A stretch of 64,000 bases of DNA from Sialis fuliginosa. Lineage: Eukaryota; Arthropoda; Insecta; Megaloptera; Sialidae. How positions within the stretch are numbered: the first letter of the stretch is position 1; each line of letters starts with the position of its first letter. Where the stretch lies: positions 25,860,151 to 25,924,150 of the forward strand of contig OY540814.1 in the NCBI GenBank assembly GCA_961205875.1, in the 5' to 3' direction. The position numbers and the translations under genes were made by a program. The notes beneath the pieces were generated by a model. It was not told the DNA's origin. It was given only the letters and a program-made list of their open reading frames with translations, and ran no database searches. This document shows positions 48,600-60,660 of this stretch, in pieces.

Positions 48600-49930
48600 T
48601 CGTCCGCGCCGCTATAAAATATTCTCTTTGGAATATTCCTGTGCATTCTTCATAATTGGGTTTCAGTGACGTCCTCTTAATGAATGCTCTACTACATAAA
48701 TTAATTCACTCGCTTTTAATCTTCTATAATCTCTGGCGAAAATTCAGCGTATAAAATAAATATGATAATATATTCATTTTTTTGGAAATATGTACATTTT
48801 TTCGACTAATCCTTTGATTTTATATGAGCTGAATTAATACATACGTTAATTCATATGTACATACATGTTTTAGTAACAAACCTGATTAAATTCATTTAAT
48901 ATACAATATAAAAAAAGCTACCATGGGTGCCACAGAACTTTCTTGTAAGTACATAATACGTGTTTCTAATTTTATTTGAAAAAAAGATTGAAAAAAAAAA
49001 ATAAGACGTTTTTATAGGAAATAATATTCCCTAAAACTTTTTTAAATTGTTTCTAATTCGAAATAAAAATGTTATCTTTAAATTTTTTGTCGATCAGTTA
49101 AACTCGATTAAGCAAAAAATATAGCTAAATATAAACAATGTTAATTAATAAAAAAAAATCGATTATTTGATAGCTGCTAACTAACAAATACTTATTCAGC
49201 AACCCAGAAAACCTTTAATAAGGTATTAGTTAATAACTAATCAACGTATTTGTTGATTTATCAATTTTAATTTGTTCATAATAGGAGAAGGAGGTCTCGA
49301 AGGTCTTAGGGCATTTGATAGTCTTATTTGTTAATTTATCAATTTTAATTGGCATGTTCGGTGATTTTTTAACATTTTTTTAGAGGGAGAGAGGGCGGAA
49401 AAATAAATCTCGCCCAGGGCGCCAGATTTGTTAAGGCTAACTATAAAACGAAGTTAATTTACGCACTTAAATATAATTAAATGGAGTTTAATATTATATT
49501 TCGTAACAAGAGTTAGTTGTACATAATTGTATATGATTAACTGTGATATCTGATACCTAACAATATAAAATACTGAACAAGAGTACATATAAACAAATAC
49601 TTTCAATTACAGCAAACGCTCGTAACCGAACTTCGTAGAAATCTGACTACATATGTATAACAGACAGAATCGATCTGTATCAGGTTCCTTCAAGTGTGTT
49701 TTTCCATTTCATTACAACTTACAAACAACAAACTACAATTGTTTTTTTTTCTGGAACAACACCTGATATTATGAGAGAACGTTTGGCTGTGTATGTGATA
49801 GTATGTGATCAAGGATGACAACATAAACCAGTGGTACCGAATAAACGTTTCGTTAATATTTTGATTTATTTGTTTAGTTAGTAAATTTGATATTCGTCTG
49901 TCAAATCGTCCAATTAGCAGTTAGCAAAAT
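48600..49930. other. Non-coding interval, repeat debris
   Basis: Holds a CAGTGACGTCC motif near 48664 and a G-rich repeat fragment near 49380-49440. No exon, RNA gene or complete element was recognised. Confidence 0.5.
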
Positions 49931-49956
49931 GGTTATTACCTGATAAAAACTGTCCG

Positions 49957-50130
49957 AAACGCCAAAAAATACAACAATCGGCCGGCAAAGTTCTTGCCAG
50001 TATTTTTTGGGATGCACATGGTATAATATTTATTGACTAACTTCAATATGGTAGAATAATCAACAAAGAATATTACTGTGCATTACTGGATCGATTGGAC
50101 GGCGAAGTCAAGGGAAAACGCCGCCCCATC
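49957..50130 (+). pseudogene. Decayed mariner transposase fragment
   Basis: Fifty-eight codons in one plus-strand frame, with one internal stop, give KRQKIQQSAGKVLASIFWDA, HGIIFID, then LQYGRIINKEYYCALLDRLD and KRRPI. This is the central part of mariner transposases (SAGKV-ASVFWDAHG-IFIDYL and INSEYYCALLDRL). The first and third catalytic Asp regions are not recognisable on either side, so only a fragment remains. A short G+C-rich tail (to about 50185) follows without further similarity. Confidence 0.85.
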
Positions 50131-50869
50131 TGTCCTGGCGCCCCAAGCGGTCGTCCTGGTGCGCCCCCTAAAGCCGGCGCTGAGTAAAATACATCTACAT
50201 TAAAATTAAAACAAAACCGCGGCTTATTCTGTACACCAACATTACAAATAGAGCTTTCCGCTTATATTACATTGGCAGTAATTAAAATAGAAACAATAGA
50301 GGATTGTTATACTCCAGGGAACATTTTTAGTTCAGCATAGGGCATAGAGAAAGAAACAAAGCTAATGTAATTTTTTATTTTATTTTTATGATCAAAGCTC
50401 GACAGAAAACTTGATACGCTGATTAATACTTATGTTCAGTGACGGACTAAGAAAGGTTGGTACTGGTGGCAGAATGTTAGTTATGCACCCCCGCCCCTCC
50501 CAAAAAAAACTTTTTTTAAACTAATTTAAAAAAATATTTATATTGTGAAAAAAAATTCAAGGTGCATTTGAATTACCTTTTTTTTCGTTATCAAGTTCGA
50601 ATTATTTCATGATTACTATATATACTGTATTATTCAATACATTTAATATATTTATGTATGTACAAAAAAGTGGAGATTATATAGAATTTTTACATAAAAT
50701 GCGTTGTTATTAAAATATTTTAGAAAAAATGATATACGTAGGCACACGCATAATCTTTCTATTTATGAGAAAAAAATGTATACGTGGGTACCAAATTATT
50801 CAGCAAACTGTAAAAAATACCTAGTTAATTATCAAAACTGTTTATAACTACAATGAATTACGCAAAAGA

Positions 50870-50975
50870 TCGATTGTACCATTGATGTATGGGATGTAAC
50901 ACCGTCTTGTTGAAACCACATGTTCAGAACATTCATGTCTTCCAATTCATCCCATAAAAAGTTTGTTACAAAACG
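50870..50975 (-). pseudogene. Fragment of a second transposase (Tc1/mariner-type catalytic segment)
   Basis: On the minus strand, FLWDELEDMNVLNMWFQQDG, then VTSHTSMVQSIF, resembles the conserved DDE-transposase phrase MWFQQDGATCHTA. There the Asp of QQDG is the second catalytic acidic residue. A stop lies just upstream and the frame is lost beyond, so it is a relic. It lies 740 bases from, and on the opposite strand to, the mariner fragment, and belongs to a different subfamily by its wording. Confidence 0.65.
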
Positions 50976-51144
50976 CTACCACATTACTGCAAATGAACTG
51001 CAGTAATGCCAAAATGTAATCGAAAATTTTTACAGAAGCTAGAGGAAAATCCACTTATCGGATATCGTTTGTTTTTATTCAACTTTCATTTGAACATTTA
51101 GCGCCGATCCAGACTATCGTGCGGTCTCGCTTCAATCTAATACA

Positions 51145-51225
51145 GTCGGGACTCGTTTATTCTAAGCCTTCTGAATCATCTTGAACCGAGGAAGTCGCGT
51201 TTATTCGAAGTCGAGAGGGGCTCCC
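51145..51225 (+). mobile_element. pogo/Tigger-like terminal fragment
   Basis: TACAGTCGGGACTCGTTTATTCTAAGCC resembles CAGTNGNACTCG-type ends. The segment continues to AGTCGCGTTTATTCGAAGTCGAGAGG. No matching right end was found, so it is a truncated copy. Confidence 0.35.
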
Positions 51226-51987
51226 ACCAAGTTATCTATAGATCCTTGATCAATCAACGTTGGCGCGGGAATTGACATCACCACGAAGATGTATTCAAAT
51301 GTTATAAATGTATAATAGAATATCAATTACAAGAAATCCTTTATTTATTCTTGTCTTCGTATTTTTTTATATTTAAATCATATAATTAATCATATAAATT
51401 AAATTTCATGAAAAGTAATTACGGGTTTTTTCCCATTACAAACGACTTGTCAATTCGTCATAGAATAAACCTGCAAAACTAGGAGCACTAGCAGATGATG
51501 GTGATAAGAATTTCCATACGACATTAAATTATATAGTTTTTCGTATAAGAAATGAAAATATGCACTAAAATGAAAATAATTACTCATTTTAAAATTCGCT
51601 ACAATAGATAATTTTAAAAACATTTACAATAATCACTTTTTTGAAAATCAGTTGAATATTCAAGATTATACAAAATTTTGCAAGAATATTAAGGAGATAT
51701 CAATTTTTATATCAAAAGCAACATATTTCAATTTGATTAAAATTCATTAAATCAAATTTTTATTGTTGTCACAAGTTATTCGACATAATCTAAAATCTAA
51801 CTACATATCTAATATCCTCATAGAAAAATGAGGATGCAGATAAGGATGCGGATTTAAAAAATTCAAAGTTGCGGATGAGGATATGTTAATTACTGAGGAT
51901 AATGCGCAGTTGCGGATATTCGTTACAATTCTTATTATTATATAAACATTTTGAGGATCGCTGTAATACTCGAACGATTGTATTTAC

Positions 51988-52150
51988 GTATCTCCGTCTC
52001 TGTCTGGCCGGTGCGTGCAGAAGCAGATGTTCGCAGAGAAACACTTTTGGCGTCGCTACGCGTCGATTTGGTACAACTCGGGCACGGTTCACTTTTCGTA
52101 TCGGGGGGGTGACACACCACGGGTACGTTCCACTCTTGTCTGTACTGATG
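51988..52150 (-). promoter_or_regulatory. CpG-rich block; candidate promoter and 5' non-coding exon
   Basis: This is the most CpG-rich non-exonic stretch right of 37 kb. On the minus strand TCAGTA (52148-52143) could serve as initiator. About 155 bases downstream GAGATAC|GTAAATAC gives a plausible donor (51987-51986). No conserved peptide is apparent in any frame. An attractive reading is a jp 5'-untranslated exon, which would place the mucin-like genes inside jp, but the first MORN exon would then have to lie between here and 37.2 kb and I cannot find it. Confidence 0.28.
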
Positions 52151-52477
52151 TCACACTACTTTCTACGTTCATACCTACTTGTGCAGCCTAATTATTTTGC
52201 ACTATTATGTATACTTATATATGAATGATATTGACCGTGGGTTTTAACAATTATTTTTATAATACTTAATAGAACAAATAACAAATGTTTTTTATTACCA
52301 CAGGCTTAATTAATATGGACTAATTCTAAAGAGTTTTACTAAGGGAGCCCGGAGAAAACATACATATAGTTATACAAATATTATAAACTAATATAGTAAT
52401 AATAATAAAATGTTAAAATACTCTTCCTATGAAATTCTTTCTACTACAATGAATGTTAAAGATCGCATTTTATAGAC

Positions 52478-52744
52478 CAGTGGTCTTCAAACTTTGTCGA
52501 CTCGCGGAACTCTTAGAACTATAAGGTTTTTTCAGTGAACCTCTTCTCATCCTTAGAAAAATATATCTTAAAATAATACAAGCAGAAAAACTCACACACA
52601 GCTACTTTTCGCTCGATTATAACTTCTTGGAATATATTTTTTTAGTCAAATCGTAAGTGCTAAATAATGTTTTTTTTTCGAATTTACATTTTTACTCGCG
52701 GAACTTCTAGAGAGGTGCCATAGAACACCGTTTGAAGACCACTG
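52478..52744. mobile_element. hAT-type MITE, 267 bp
   Basis: Terminal inverted repeats CAGTGGTCTTCAAAC and GTTTGAAGACCACTG... are supported by a near-perfect 8-bp duplication (TTATAGAC at 52470-52477 and TTATAGAT at 52745-52752). It is the same family as 20735-21084 but younger and shorter. There is no coding sequence. Confidence 0.82.
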
Positions 52745-52752
52745 TTATAGAT

Positions 52753-55730
52753 TAAACCATGGATTTATTTTTATTACTATGGGAAGACTTCATTGATTAT
52801 TTACAAAAAATGACAATTTGTTAAAAATTTTATAGGCATTATACATAAATTTAAAACTTAAATCAGGAAAACATACTCAAGAAAATTGAAAAAAAATTTA
52901 TAAGAACATAATATGTCCGAAAACCTTTTGTGAGGTTACAGTCCTCCAAAGGTTTTGCCCAAGTATTTTTCTATAAATTTTTTTTAAATTGATATAATAT
53001 GTGAAAAAGTAATATCAACAGCTAAAAATTAGTTTTAGTATTTTAAAAAAAAATCCTTTTAATAGATGCTCTCTTATTGGTTAATAAAATTAAATAAATT
53101 TAATATTTAAAAAATGTTCATTTTAAATACTAGTTTTATATTTGTATATGCCAGGATTGTCGTATGGCTCTCTAATCATTTTTTCTGACAACGATAAAAA
53201 AAAACTTGTTTATTATACAGATAGAAAAACTAACAATATTTACAAATGCACGCTTAAATTTTTCAAACTCAATTATAATATTATGAGAAACATAAAACTA
53301 CAAAAACTATAGATATTATACCTTAGCTCAATTTCAGCACAAAAGTAAATTTTAACTGTTACCCAATCGATAAAGAATAATACACACAAACACATATTAT
53401 ATGCATACACACATTTTTCGAGTAATCGTTGACGCAAAGTTCGATTAAAGGTTTTTCATTAAAACTTCATTTCCCGTGTCAATAATTCATTCCCACTTTT
53501 ACTACTTTTCGGAAAAAAACTCAAACATTCGCTTGTATTTTCATTATAAATTTATTCGATTTTTACAGCATTGCTATTTTTTTATTGATTTGTGTTTTTA
53601 TTAGAAACTCATACTTTCATCAAAGGCGATTTATTGGCGATAATATATAAAACATACTTTTGTAATTATAGTAAAATAGACAATGTATGTAGATTGTAGA
53701 TATAATTATTTGCCTGGAAACTATGTAATAAATCAAGGATAAAAAACGTTTAAAAACATTACGTTATTCGATACGTTCATATAAAACTAATTGTTTTATA
53801 CAGCGTTTCCTAAACTGTGGGGTGCACGGAATATTTTGAAATTTTTTTTTGTATAAAAGTTTATTAAAATACTTTCCTCCGGAAAAATTATTTAACATAA
53901 GTACAAAATACTAAAAGTACATTGGAGTTTTTTTTAGATTTTTTTGGTTATATCTCCGCAAAAAAGGGTTTTAAAGCTTGAATGTTCTAGTTTTTAAATC
54001 ATTAGTTGAATTCTTTTTATTCCTTAGAATAAGTCTGAAAAAAATTGCAAAAGTTTTCACCAATTTAAGGACGCTAAACCATAAATGGTTTTTGTATTTA
54101 AACTATCAATAATTTTAAACAAAAGAAAATAAAACTCAAAATAATTATTGTTAGTACATTTCAGGCAAAGTTGTATTTATCTATATTATCTATAAATAAA
54201 TGTGCCCGTACTTACGAAAAATAAAAATAAACATTTTTATTATCGTTTCTGATTATCTGACAATTAAATTAATTCAAGAAACAATAAACACATATGTTTT
54301 TTATATTAATATTTATGTTTAAATTCAGTGCAATCTTGTTATTATTATGTTAACAACAAAAATAAAAATACATACATTAATCATTGTACTTGAAGTAAAA
54401 TACATTTTCATGGTCAAACTGGCCTATATTTTATATTTCTGTTAGCTAGAAACTACTGACCCTGAACCGGATATAAATATTCAACAATAATGAACAGGAA
54501 TTGAACCGTCATTTCTATAAAACTTGAATTCAAAACTGCTTCGAAATCGATTCAGATATATAATATATCATGAAAAGTCAACCTGGAACTAGGCTTTTCG
54601 AGTAGAGTAAAACCAAAGACAGCAAAAAACTGAACCGTTATTATATTTTTTTGTATCTCAAAAACATTAAAGCATTTGTAGTTTTTAAGAGTAGAAGTCT
54701 GGTTTTTAAAATTAGGCCCACAAAAAATTATACTTTTAGCTTACGTATTTTTGGGCGTTAAAAACAGTAGTTTTGGTAAGCAAAAAGAATTTTCCTTAAT
54801 GTTCATTCGATCAAAAAAAATCATTCCTTAAAATTAATTTGAAATTGACCAAAAAAATACTTAATTTTCATTTTTCATTTTTCATAAAACATGGAGAGAC
54901 TTTGAAGAAAATCATGAGATCATAAAAGTTTCGTTTTTTTTTAAGTTAAAAATATCCCGAAAATGCCACATTGCTTTGAAAAAGTTAAAGAATCACTCAA
55001 ATTTTCCAATTTGTAATTTTAGAATGACTGTTCCTCAAGAAAAAGATTGCATTATTTGAAAAAAAGTCGAAACATTGCTTTTTCTAAATTTCAACATTTT
55101 TTTCACAAAAAAATTTATTTGCTACGAAAAATAGTCTGATTTAAAAAAATCGTTCATTAGGTTTGGCCGAAAAAATTATCAAGTTTCACAAAATTGATAT
55201 AAATTTTCTAATTTTGTTTGCAAATTTTTGACAATAGAAAAAAATTTGGAGTTTTTATTATCAAATTCGTTTTCAGCACCCAATATTACATAGTCTGGAA
55301 GAATCCTTATCAAAATGGAGCTATATAAAAATTGTATCGTTTACATTCAGTTACATTATGTATATTTTATATTCTTTTTTAATGCGAATCCGCTTATCTT
55401 ATCATGTATGAGTGAGAGACAAACAGGTGAGAAATTTCAGGATTTTAAATTTAAAAAAAAAATACTAAATATACAAGATTCTAGAAATTACCCTACTTTA
55501 AACTTATATAGGGATATAATCTAGAACGGGCTTGCATAATTTCCATATTTAATAAATTTGTCCTCATTTCAAGCATAAAATATCATTCAGGGAACACATT
55601 TTCGTTTACCATGATGATGATTTAGTTTCTTTAAAGGATAATTTGTTTTCAAATATTTCAATCTGTTCTAAATTATTTTAAATCAAAAATTTACAATAAA
55701 TAAATTAGTTGATACCCCCCCCCCTCCCAT
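52753..55730. other. Non-coding interval, A+T-rich
   Basis: Only fragments are seen: a hAT-like end near 53803 (CAGCGTTTCCTAAACTGTGGGG) and long runs of A/T. A poly-C run near 55713 is followed by a fragment that reads CAGTGGCGTAGATAGC on the minus strand, another transposon terminus. No gene. Confidence 0.55.
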
Positions 55731-56380
55731 CGCAAAAAGCTATCTACGCCACTGTAATATTTAACAAAATATAGAATGTAAACAGTGTATAATTTTTCAA
55801 CCGCTGTATTGAACTTTATATTCAGAAACTCATTAGTGAAAATAGCAATTCAATGAAATTGTTTTTCTGTTTGCTTGTGTATATTTTTATATAAAAAATT
55901 TAATAAAATTCAACCCCATCAATTTGATCATACTGTCTTTCTATGTATAATAATAATAGCGGTCAATAAAAAAGTGCGGTTAGGTTAAATCCACTTACAG
56001 CAAGGGATAACTGGTTTTCCCAGAACCAAGGGAAGTTTTAGCGAAGAAAGGAAAACTCAATAGGGTCAGAGACAGGGTGGTATGAATTCAAAAGAGGTTT
56101 TATTGTACACGCTTAACTAAAGCCGATATACGATATGCACTTGTACCGGGAAAAGAAGAACAAAAAAAAATCAACTTAATTCTTGAAGTGATTTTACAGA
56201 ACATACTTGACTTAAAAATTTTAATATTTTATACCACCGAAAACAATCTAATTTTTGACGTAATCTAATAGTTCTAAAATTTGTGCACATTATTTAAAAA
56301 ATGGTTTTTATTAATTTGAAATCTATAATTATCATTTAAAATTCGTTGCGATCAACCGAAATTAAATAAAGTATATAGGA

Positions 56381-56501
56381 CAGCGATTCTCAGCCTGTGG
56401 GGGGCGCCCCCTAAGGGGGTGTAATAAAACTAATGAGAAAAAATATATGAGAATTGTGATTGAAAATTAGATCGCAAATACTAAAAGATTGAGAAACGCT
56501 G
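56381..56501. mobile_element. Short hAT-like MITE, 121 bp
   Basis: CAGCGATTCTCAGCCTGTGG at the left and TTGAGAAACGCTG at the right are inverted-complementary over the first dozen positions. The ends fit the hAT pattern CAGNGNTTCTCA. The flanking duplication is imperfect (ATATA shared). Confidence 0.5.
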
Positions 56502-56765
56502 ATATATCGTATTTTATTGTATAGAATTTTAATATCAACAAAGTTTTTGGTAAAAAGATATATTTTCTATCTACCTGATTCTATCATCTTTAAGTTTGTA
56601 CATTTCACGGTTTCACAAACGATAGTTACTTACAGTTTATCTCAAACTGTTTGTTGAAATGATTATTGATAGACAATTCAAGTTATATGTTCTTTTCTTT
56701 TCTAAAAACCATTGTGTTAATAGAATTTTATTTCGGTTTTAATAAAAATGTATATACTTATATAC

Positions 56766-56873
56766 AGATTGCTCCGTAAGTCAGGACTCACAGGGAAAAA
56801 TAATAATCCAAAAAGTGTTTGCCATTGTACCTGTAACATAATAAATCTATGGGTCCTGATTTACGGGACAACC
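56766..56873. mobile_element. Small inverted-repeat element, ~27-bp arms
   Basis: AGATTGCTCCGTAAGTCAGGACTCACAG is mirrored by CTATGGGTCCTGATTTACGGGACAACC with a loop of about 53 bases. It is MITE-like; flanks do not reveal a clear duplication. Confidence 0.55.
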
Positions 56874-57364
56874 AATAGAAATATAAAAAATAATTAAATT
56901 TTTTTTAATGATTATAATAAAAGTAAGTACCTACTTAATTAATTAACTAATTTATTAAATTTTTCTTACCACCTTTTAATGAAGATAGACTCGTCAATGA
57001 AAATTTCAAACTAACCTGAAATAGAAAAAAAAATTAGTTTTATGTATATATATATAATTTATATAATAACTATCAATTCAATTTTTAATTCTAAGTTGTA
57101 TATTTTCATTTCTTATTATTTGTTGAAGACATCAAAACATTATTATAACCTCACTTCTTTCATTTAAAAAAAAATCAATTTGACATTTTATAAAAAAAAA
57201 TTCATTTTTAGCCATGATACAAAGCATATCTTAAAATAATCAAAAAATATTAAACAAATCAAACTATATACTTAAAATCAGATAAAAAAAACTACACGTT
57301 TCGTAGAAAAACTCGTATTTGTAATATTCACAACAGCCGTATCGTTAAAATAATTCTTGAATGA

Positions 57365-57445
57365 ATCGGGAAAAGCGGTTCCCGTGACGTCATAGAGGCG
57401 ATCATTCCCGCGTGATGTCACTCATTGACGCACACATGGTTTACC
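57365..57445. promoter_or_regulatory. CRE-like site pair in a G+C-richer patch
   Basis: GTGACGTCATAG and, about 26 bases on, GTGATGTCAC sit in a locally CpG-rich stretch with TTCCCG repeated twice (GGTTCCCGTGACGTCA and ATTCCCGCGTGATGTCA). The half-repeat spacing suggests a duplicated regulatory motif. No adjacent exon was seen. Confidence 0.3.
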
Positions 57446-57804
57446 TTAAGGGAAACGTGAATGTGTATGTTTGTGGTATGTCCATTAATATTTGTATAGT
57501 CAAGGTCTCGAACGTGGTATTTTATTGGTTTATAGACATTTCTAACAATTTTTTAAGTATTTCGGCGTGGTGATAATTTTATTTTTTTAATATTTATTCC
57601 CATTAAAAATGATTTAGTGGAATTATTTATGGGATTCACGTTTCCGCAACCTTAGACAAGAAAAGATAACCTAACTTTAACTGTTTTTCGTTTAGAATCA
57701 GATTTGTTTAGTCAAATTGCGTTGACGGCTATAATAACTATATAGCTATAATATATTATTTATTACCAGTATACAATAAAATTTGTAGTGAATTTTATTC
57801 TGAC

Positions 57805-57965
57805 AAAAAAACTTCCTTAAAATCGGTTCAGTGGTTTATGAGTTATACGCATGATAAGGATTCGGGAGACAGCCAGACAAAAACAGAAAGAAAAGTGTTT
57901 GTCTTGACCTGAAACGAAAAGATCAAGTAGAAATTTTGAAATCGCGGAAAACATTTTTTTTACAT
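57805..57965 (+). repeat. Dispersed repeat, copy B (partner at 23412)
   Basis: Collinear with 23412-23568, sharing AATCGGTTCAGTGGTTTATGAG, a GACAGCCAGACA stretch, GTGTTTGTCTTGACCTGAAAC and TTTTGAAATCG. Confidence 0.7.
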
Positions 57966-58586
57966 TCAGAAATGATCACATGGCTTCCCCTATGTTTGTA
58001 TATAACGAGAAAATGTTAATTTTTAGAAATATGTTATAAAGAACGTTATTTTCTATAATTAATGTTCTATATGGCAAGGAAGCGAAAAATATAAATAATT
58101 ATGTGTTAAATTCAAAAATAAAATTTTGTAATTTTTAAAATCTTTGCTTTCCTAAGTACGAAAAATACTTGCAAATCTTAAATTTCCGTTGAGTAGTATC
58201 TAGTCTACTTGTATACGTAATTTACGAAGTTTTCAAGACAGTGAGAATAATTGCGAGACCTCAGGAATTTCGATAATGTGTAAAGTGCGTCAAAGTATTA
58301 CAAATATAAGCCACATTAATTCACTTCCACTTACTCACACACACATAGATGATTATGAATGATATGCTGCATAACACGCATCTCTTAAAGTAAATAATAT
58401 TTAGGAATACTCAAACTTAGTTTATTTTAACTTTGAATTTTATGTCAGAAAACTTTTATCAAAATTGATGTTTGGAAGATTTTAAATCACATATCAATTA
58501 AAGGTGTTTTCCGCATTGCAACGTTCTGAGGTATCTTAAAAAGTATGCATTTTCATGTTCAAATAGTGACGCCATATACTCACGTT

Positions 58587-58670
58587 GAGGTTACGATTCT
58601 CATATTGGAGTTTTCTTCAGAAGTTAATCGGAAACACATCTGAAGAAAACTCCGACATGAGAGTCGAAAC
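58587..58670. repeat. Short inverted repeat, ~33-bp arms
   Basis: AGGTTACGATTCTCATATTGGAGTTTTCTTCAGA is mirrored by TCTGAAGAAAACTCCGACATGAGAGTCGAAAC around a loop of about 17 bases. A stable hairpin would form in RNA or DNA. There is no gene context to suggest a microRNA, so a small transposon remnant is more likely. Confidence 0.6.
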
Positions 58671-59284
58671 GAGATATATTTCTTATACAAAAGTATTGTG
58701 TATATAATTTTGTTATCTAAACAATTTTTCTCTAGTCACTACTAACAATAACCGAAAATATATCGTATTAAAAAAGTATGATAATTGTTAATTTCTTTCA
58801 GAGTAATGGTTTTAGTTAATAAGTTCAACAATATCTGTCTTTAATCACTCTTTCTTTTCACTTATTATATTTAAATAAATAAAAAAACATTATTTAACAT
58901 CTGTAAAATAATTCCCAAAATTTCAAATGCAAACATATTCACAAATGAAGAGGGTCAACTCGTGAGATAAGTGTCAGCGAGTCTGAACTTGTTTGTTTAC
59001 TTATTGTTTACATTTGAGAGTAAAGAAGTGTCGAGACATATATCAAACAGGTGTCAGACACATGAAAATTCTATACGGTTTACATTAGACAAAAAAAATA
59101 TCAGACAACAATCTAATATAATTCTTCTTCTTCTTCTTTATGCATTCTTGTCTGTTGGCTTAGTCTTTTCAGACAGCTTCTTCGTATGATTTAATTTTTA
59201 AATTATATCTAATATAATAATATGTATAAAATACATACATATATACCGTATAAGTAGGTACTGTTAAGCAGATTTTTTTTTAAT

Positions 59285-60660
59285 TCAAGATTTTGATGGA
59301 AATATCCATTTTGACTTTCCCTGAATCCATTCGGACAATATGTTTGCCTTGTATGTGCGTCTGTCGGTCTGTAATTTTCGTTTGGAAGAAAACCTCCCAA
59401 TCGAAAATGGATGGTTACTCTTGTAAATTTTTGAATTATTTTTGAAACGAAATGAATAAAAAATGTTTCAAATTTTATGTCCCATTAATTTCTTTCCATC
59501 TTTTATCAGTTATTCTGTGCACTATATAGTACAGCGTGCTATATAAGAAAGTTCCATAACATCTATGTATGTTAACTTTTTTGGTACCTATATCGTTAGT
59601 AGAACCAAATTACAAATAAATGTTATCAAGAAAATATACGAATTAATTATTTCATGAACCTTTAGAAGAGTCTATATTCTGTATGCACTCGAAACGCTAA
59701 TGACTACAAATTATCTATCGATCAAATCAGTAAACTAATGAATCCAATCAACTTCGATTTTTTGCGATTACAACTTTTCCTGTCTAGTAATACTTGTTCA
59801 AAGTAAATAGAACAAATTAAAGAAGGAAATAATTAAAAAGTTCATTCCGAATGAATAAATAAATCGTAAATTACATTTTAGAACTTCAATCGGATGTAAT
59901 ATGATTGATATTAAATTGACATTACTAATTCTATGTACATTTCCGTAACAAAACAAAATAGCAAATTGTAAATTAACAGGAACTGGAACTAAACCTCGAT
60001 AGTTACGAGTATATTAGTATTCTGATAAATCAGGTATGTAGCTAATTGGTTTGCAAAAACATGTTTGGAGTAAAAGATATTAGTAGGTAATTTATTTTCT
60101 GTAATTTCGCTAAGAAAGTTGTTTTGAAAATAGTTTATTTAAATTTAATGAGTTAAATGTAAATAAACCACTGTGGCCACTATGCAATTTTTTTATACAA
60201 TATTAAATAGAAAAACTTATATTTTGATGTTCTCTAAAGTAATTGTGTGTTTTTTTTTACAAAATAACAACCTGTACATTTTAAAACAAGTTTACCAATT
60301 TGGAAAAATATCCATTTTGACCTTCCCTGAATCAATTCTGAATATCCATGATTTTTCTATCTGTCGATCTGTAACTAAAAAACGACAAAATGTGGAAGGG
60401 TGAAATTTTATTTTATAATTAGTATCAATATTCGTTTAGGAAGAAAACCTACTATTTTTTAAAATGTTCGTACAACCGGAAACTGATGTTTACTCTGGCC
60501 AATTTTTGAATTTTTTTAAACTGTTTCTATTATAAAAATGTCTAAAGTAAAAGTTAGTTTATGTTCTATTCATTAAAAAAAATCAAATAATAATTTTTAA
60601 TTATATTTCAATTGGTTCATATTGTACATATAACAGAAATAATTTAGCTATAGAAAAAAC
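59285..60660 (+). repeat. Two copies of a dispersed repeat (59285-59530 and 60305-60660)
   Basis: Both copies run ATATCCATTTTGAC(T/C)TTCCCTGAATC, then CTGTCGGTCTGTAA or CTGTCGATCTGTAA, then GGAAGAAAACCT and TTACTCT...AATTTTTGAATT. Partial relatives appear near 13900 and in the 41.8-42.2 kb tandem block. Likely an old LINE/SINE-type family. Confidence 0.6.

Noticed and set aside
51886..52228. Overlapping Arg/Ser-rich frames on both strands in the 52-kb CpG-rich block
   Set aside because: Several frames are open only because of G+C content. None has conserved character, so the block is listed as a possible non-coding promoter/exon instead.
58587..58670. Hairpin considered as a microRNA precursor
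   Set aside because: Arm length and small loop would allow it, but mismatches are scattered, there is no conserved seed I recognise and the sequence looks like a decayed inverted-repeat element.
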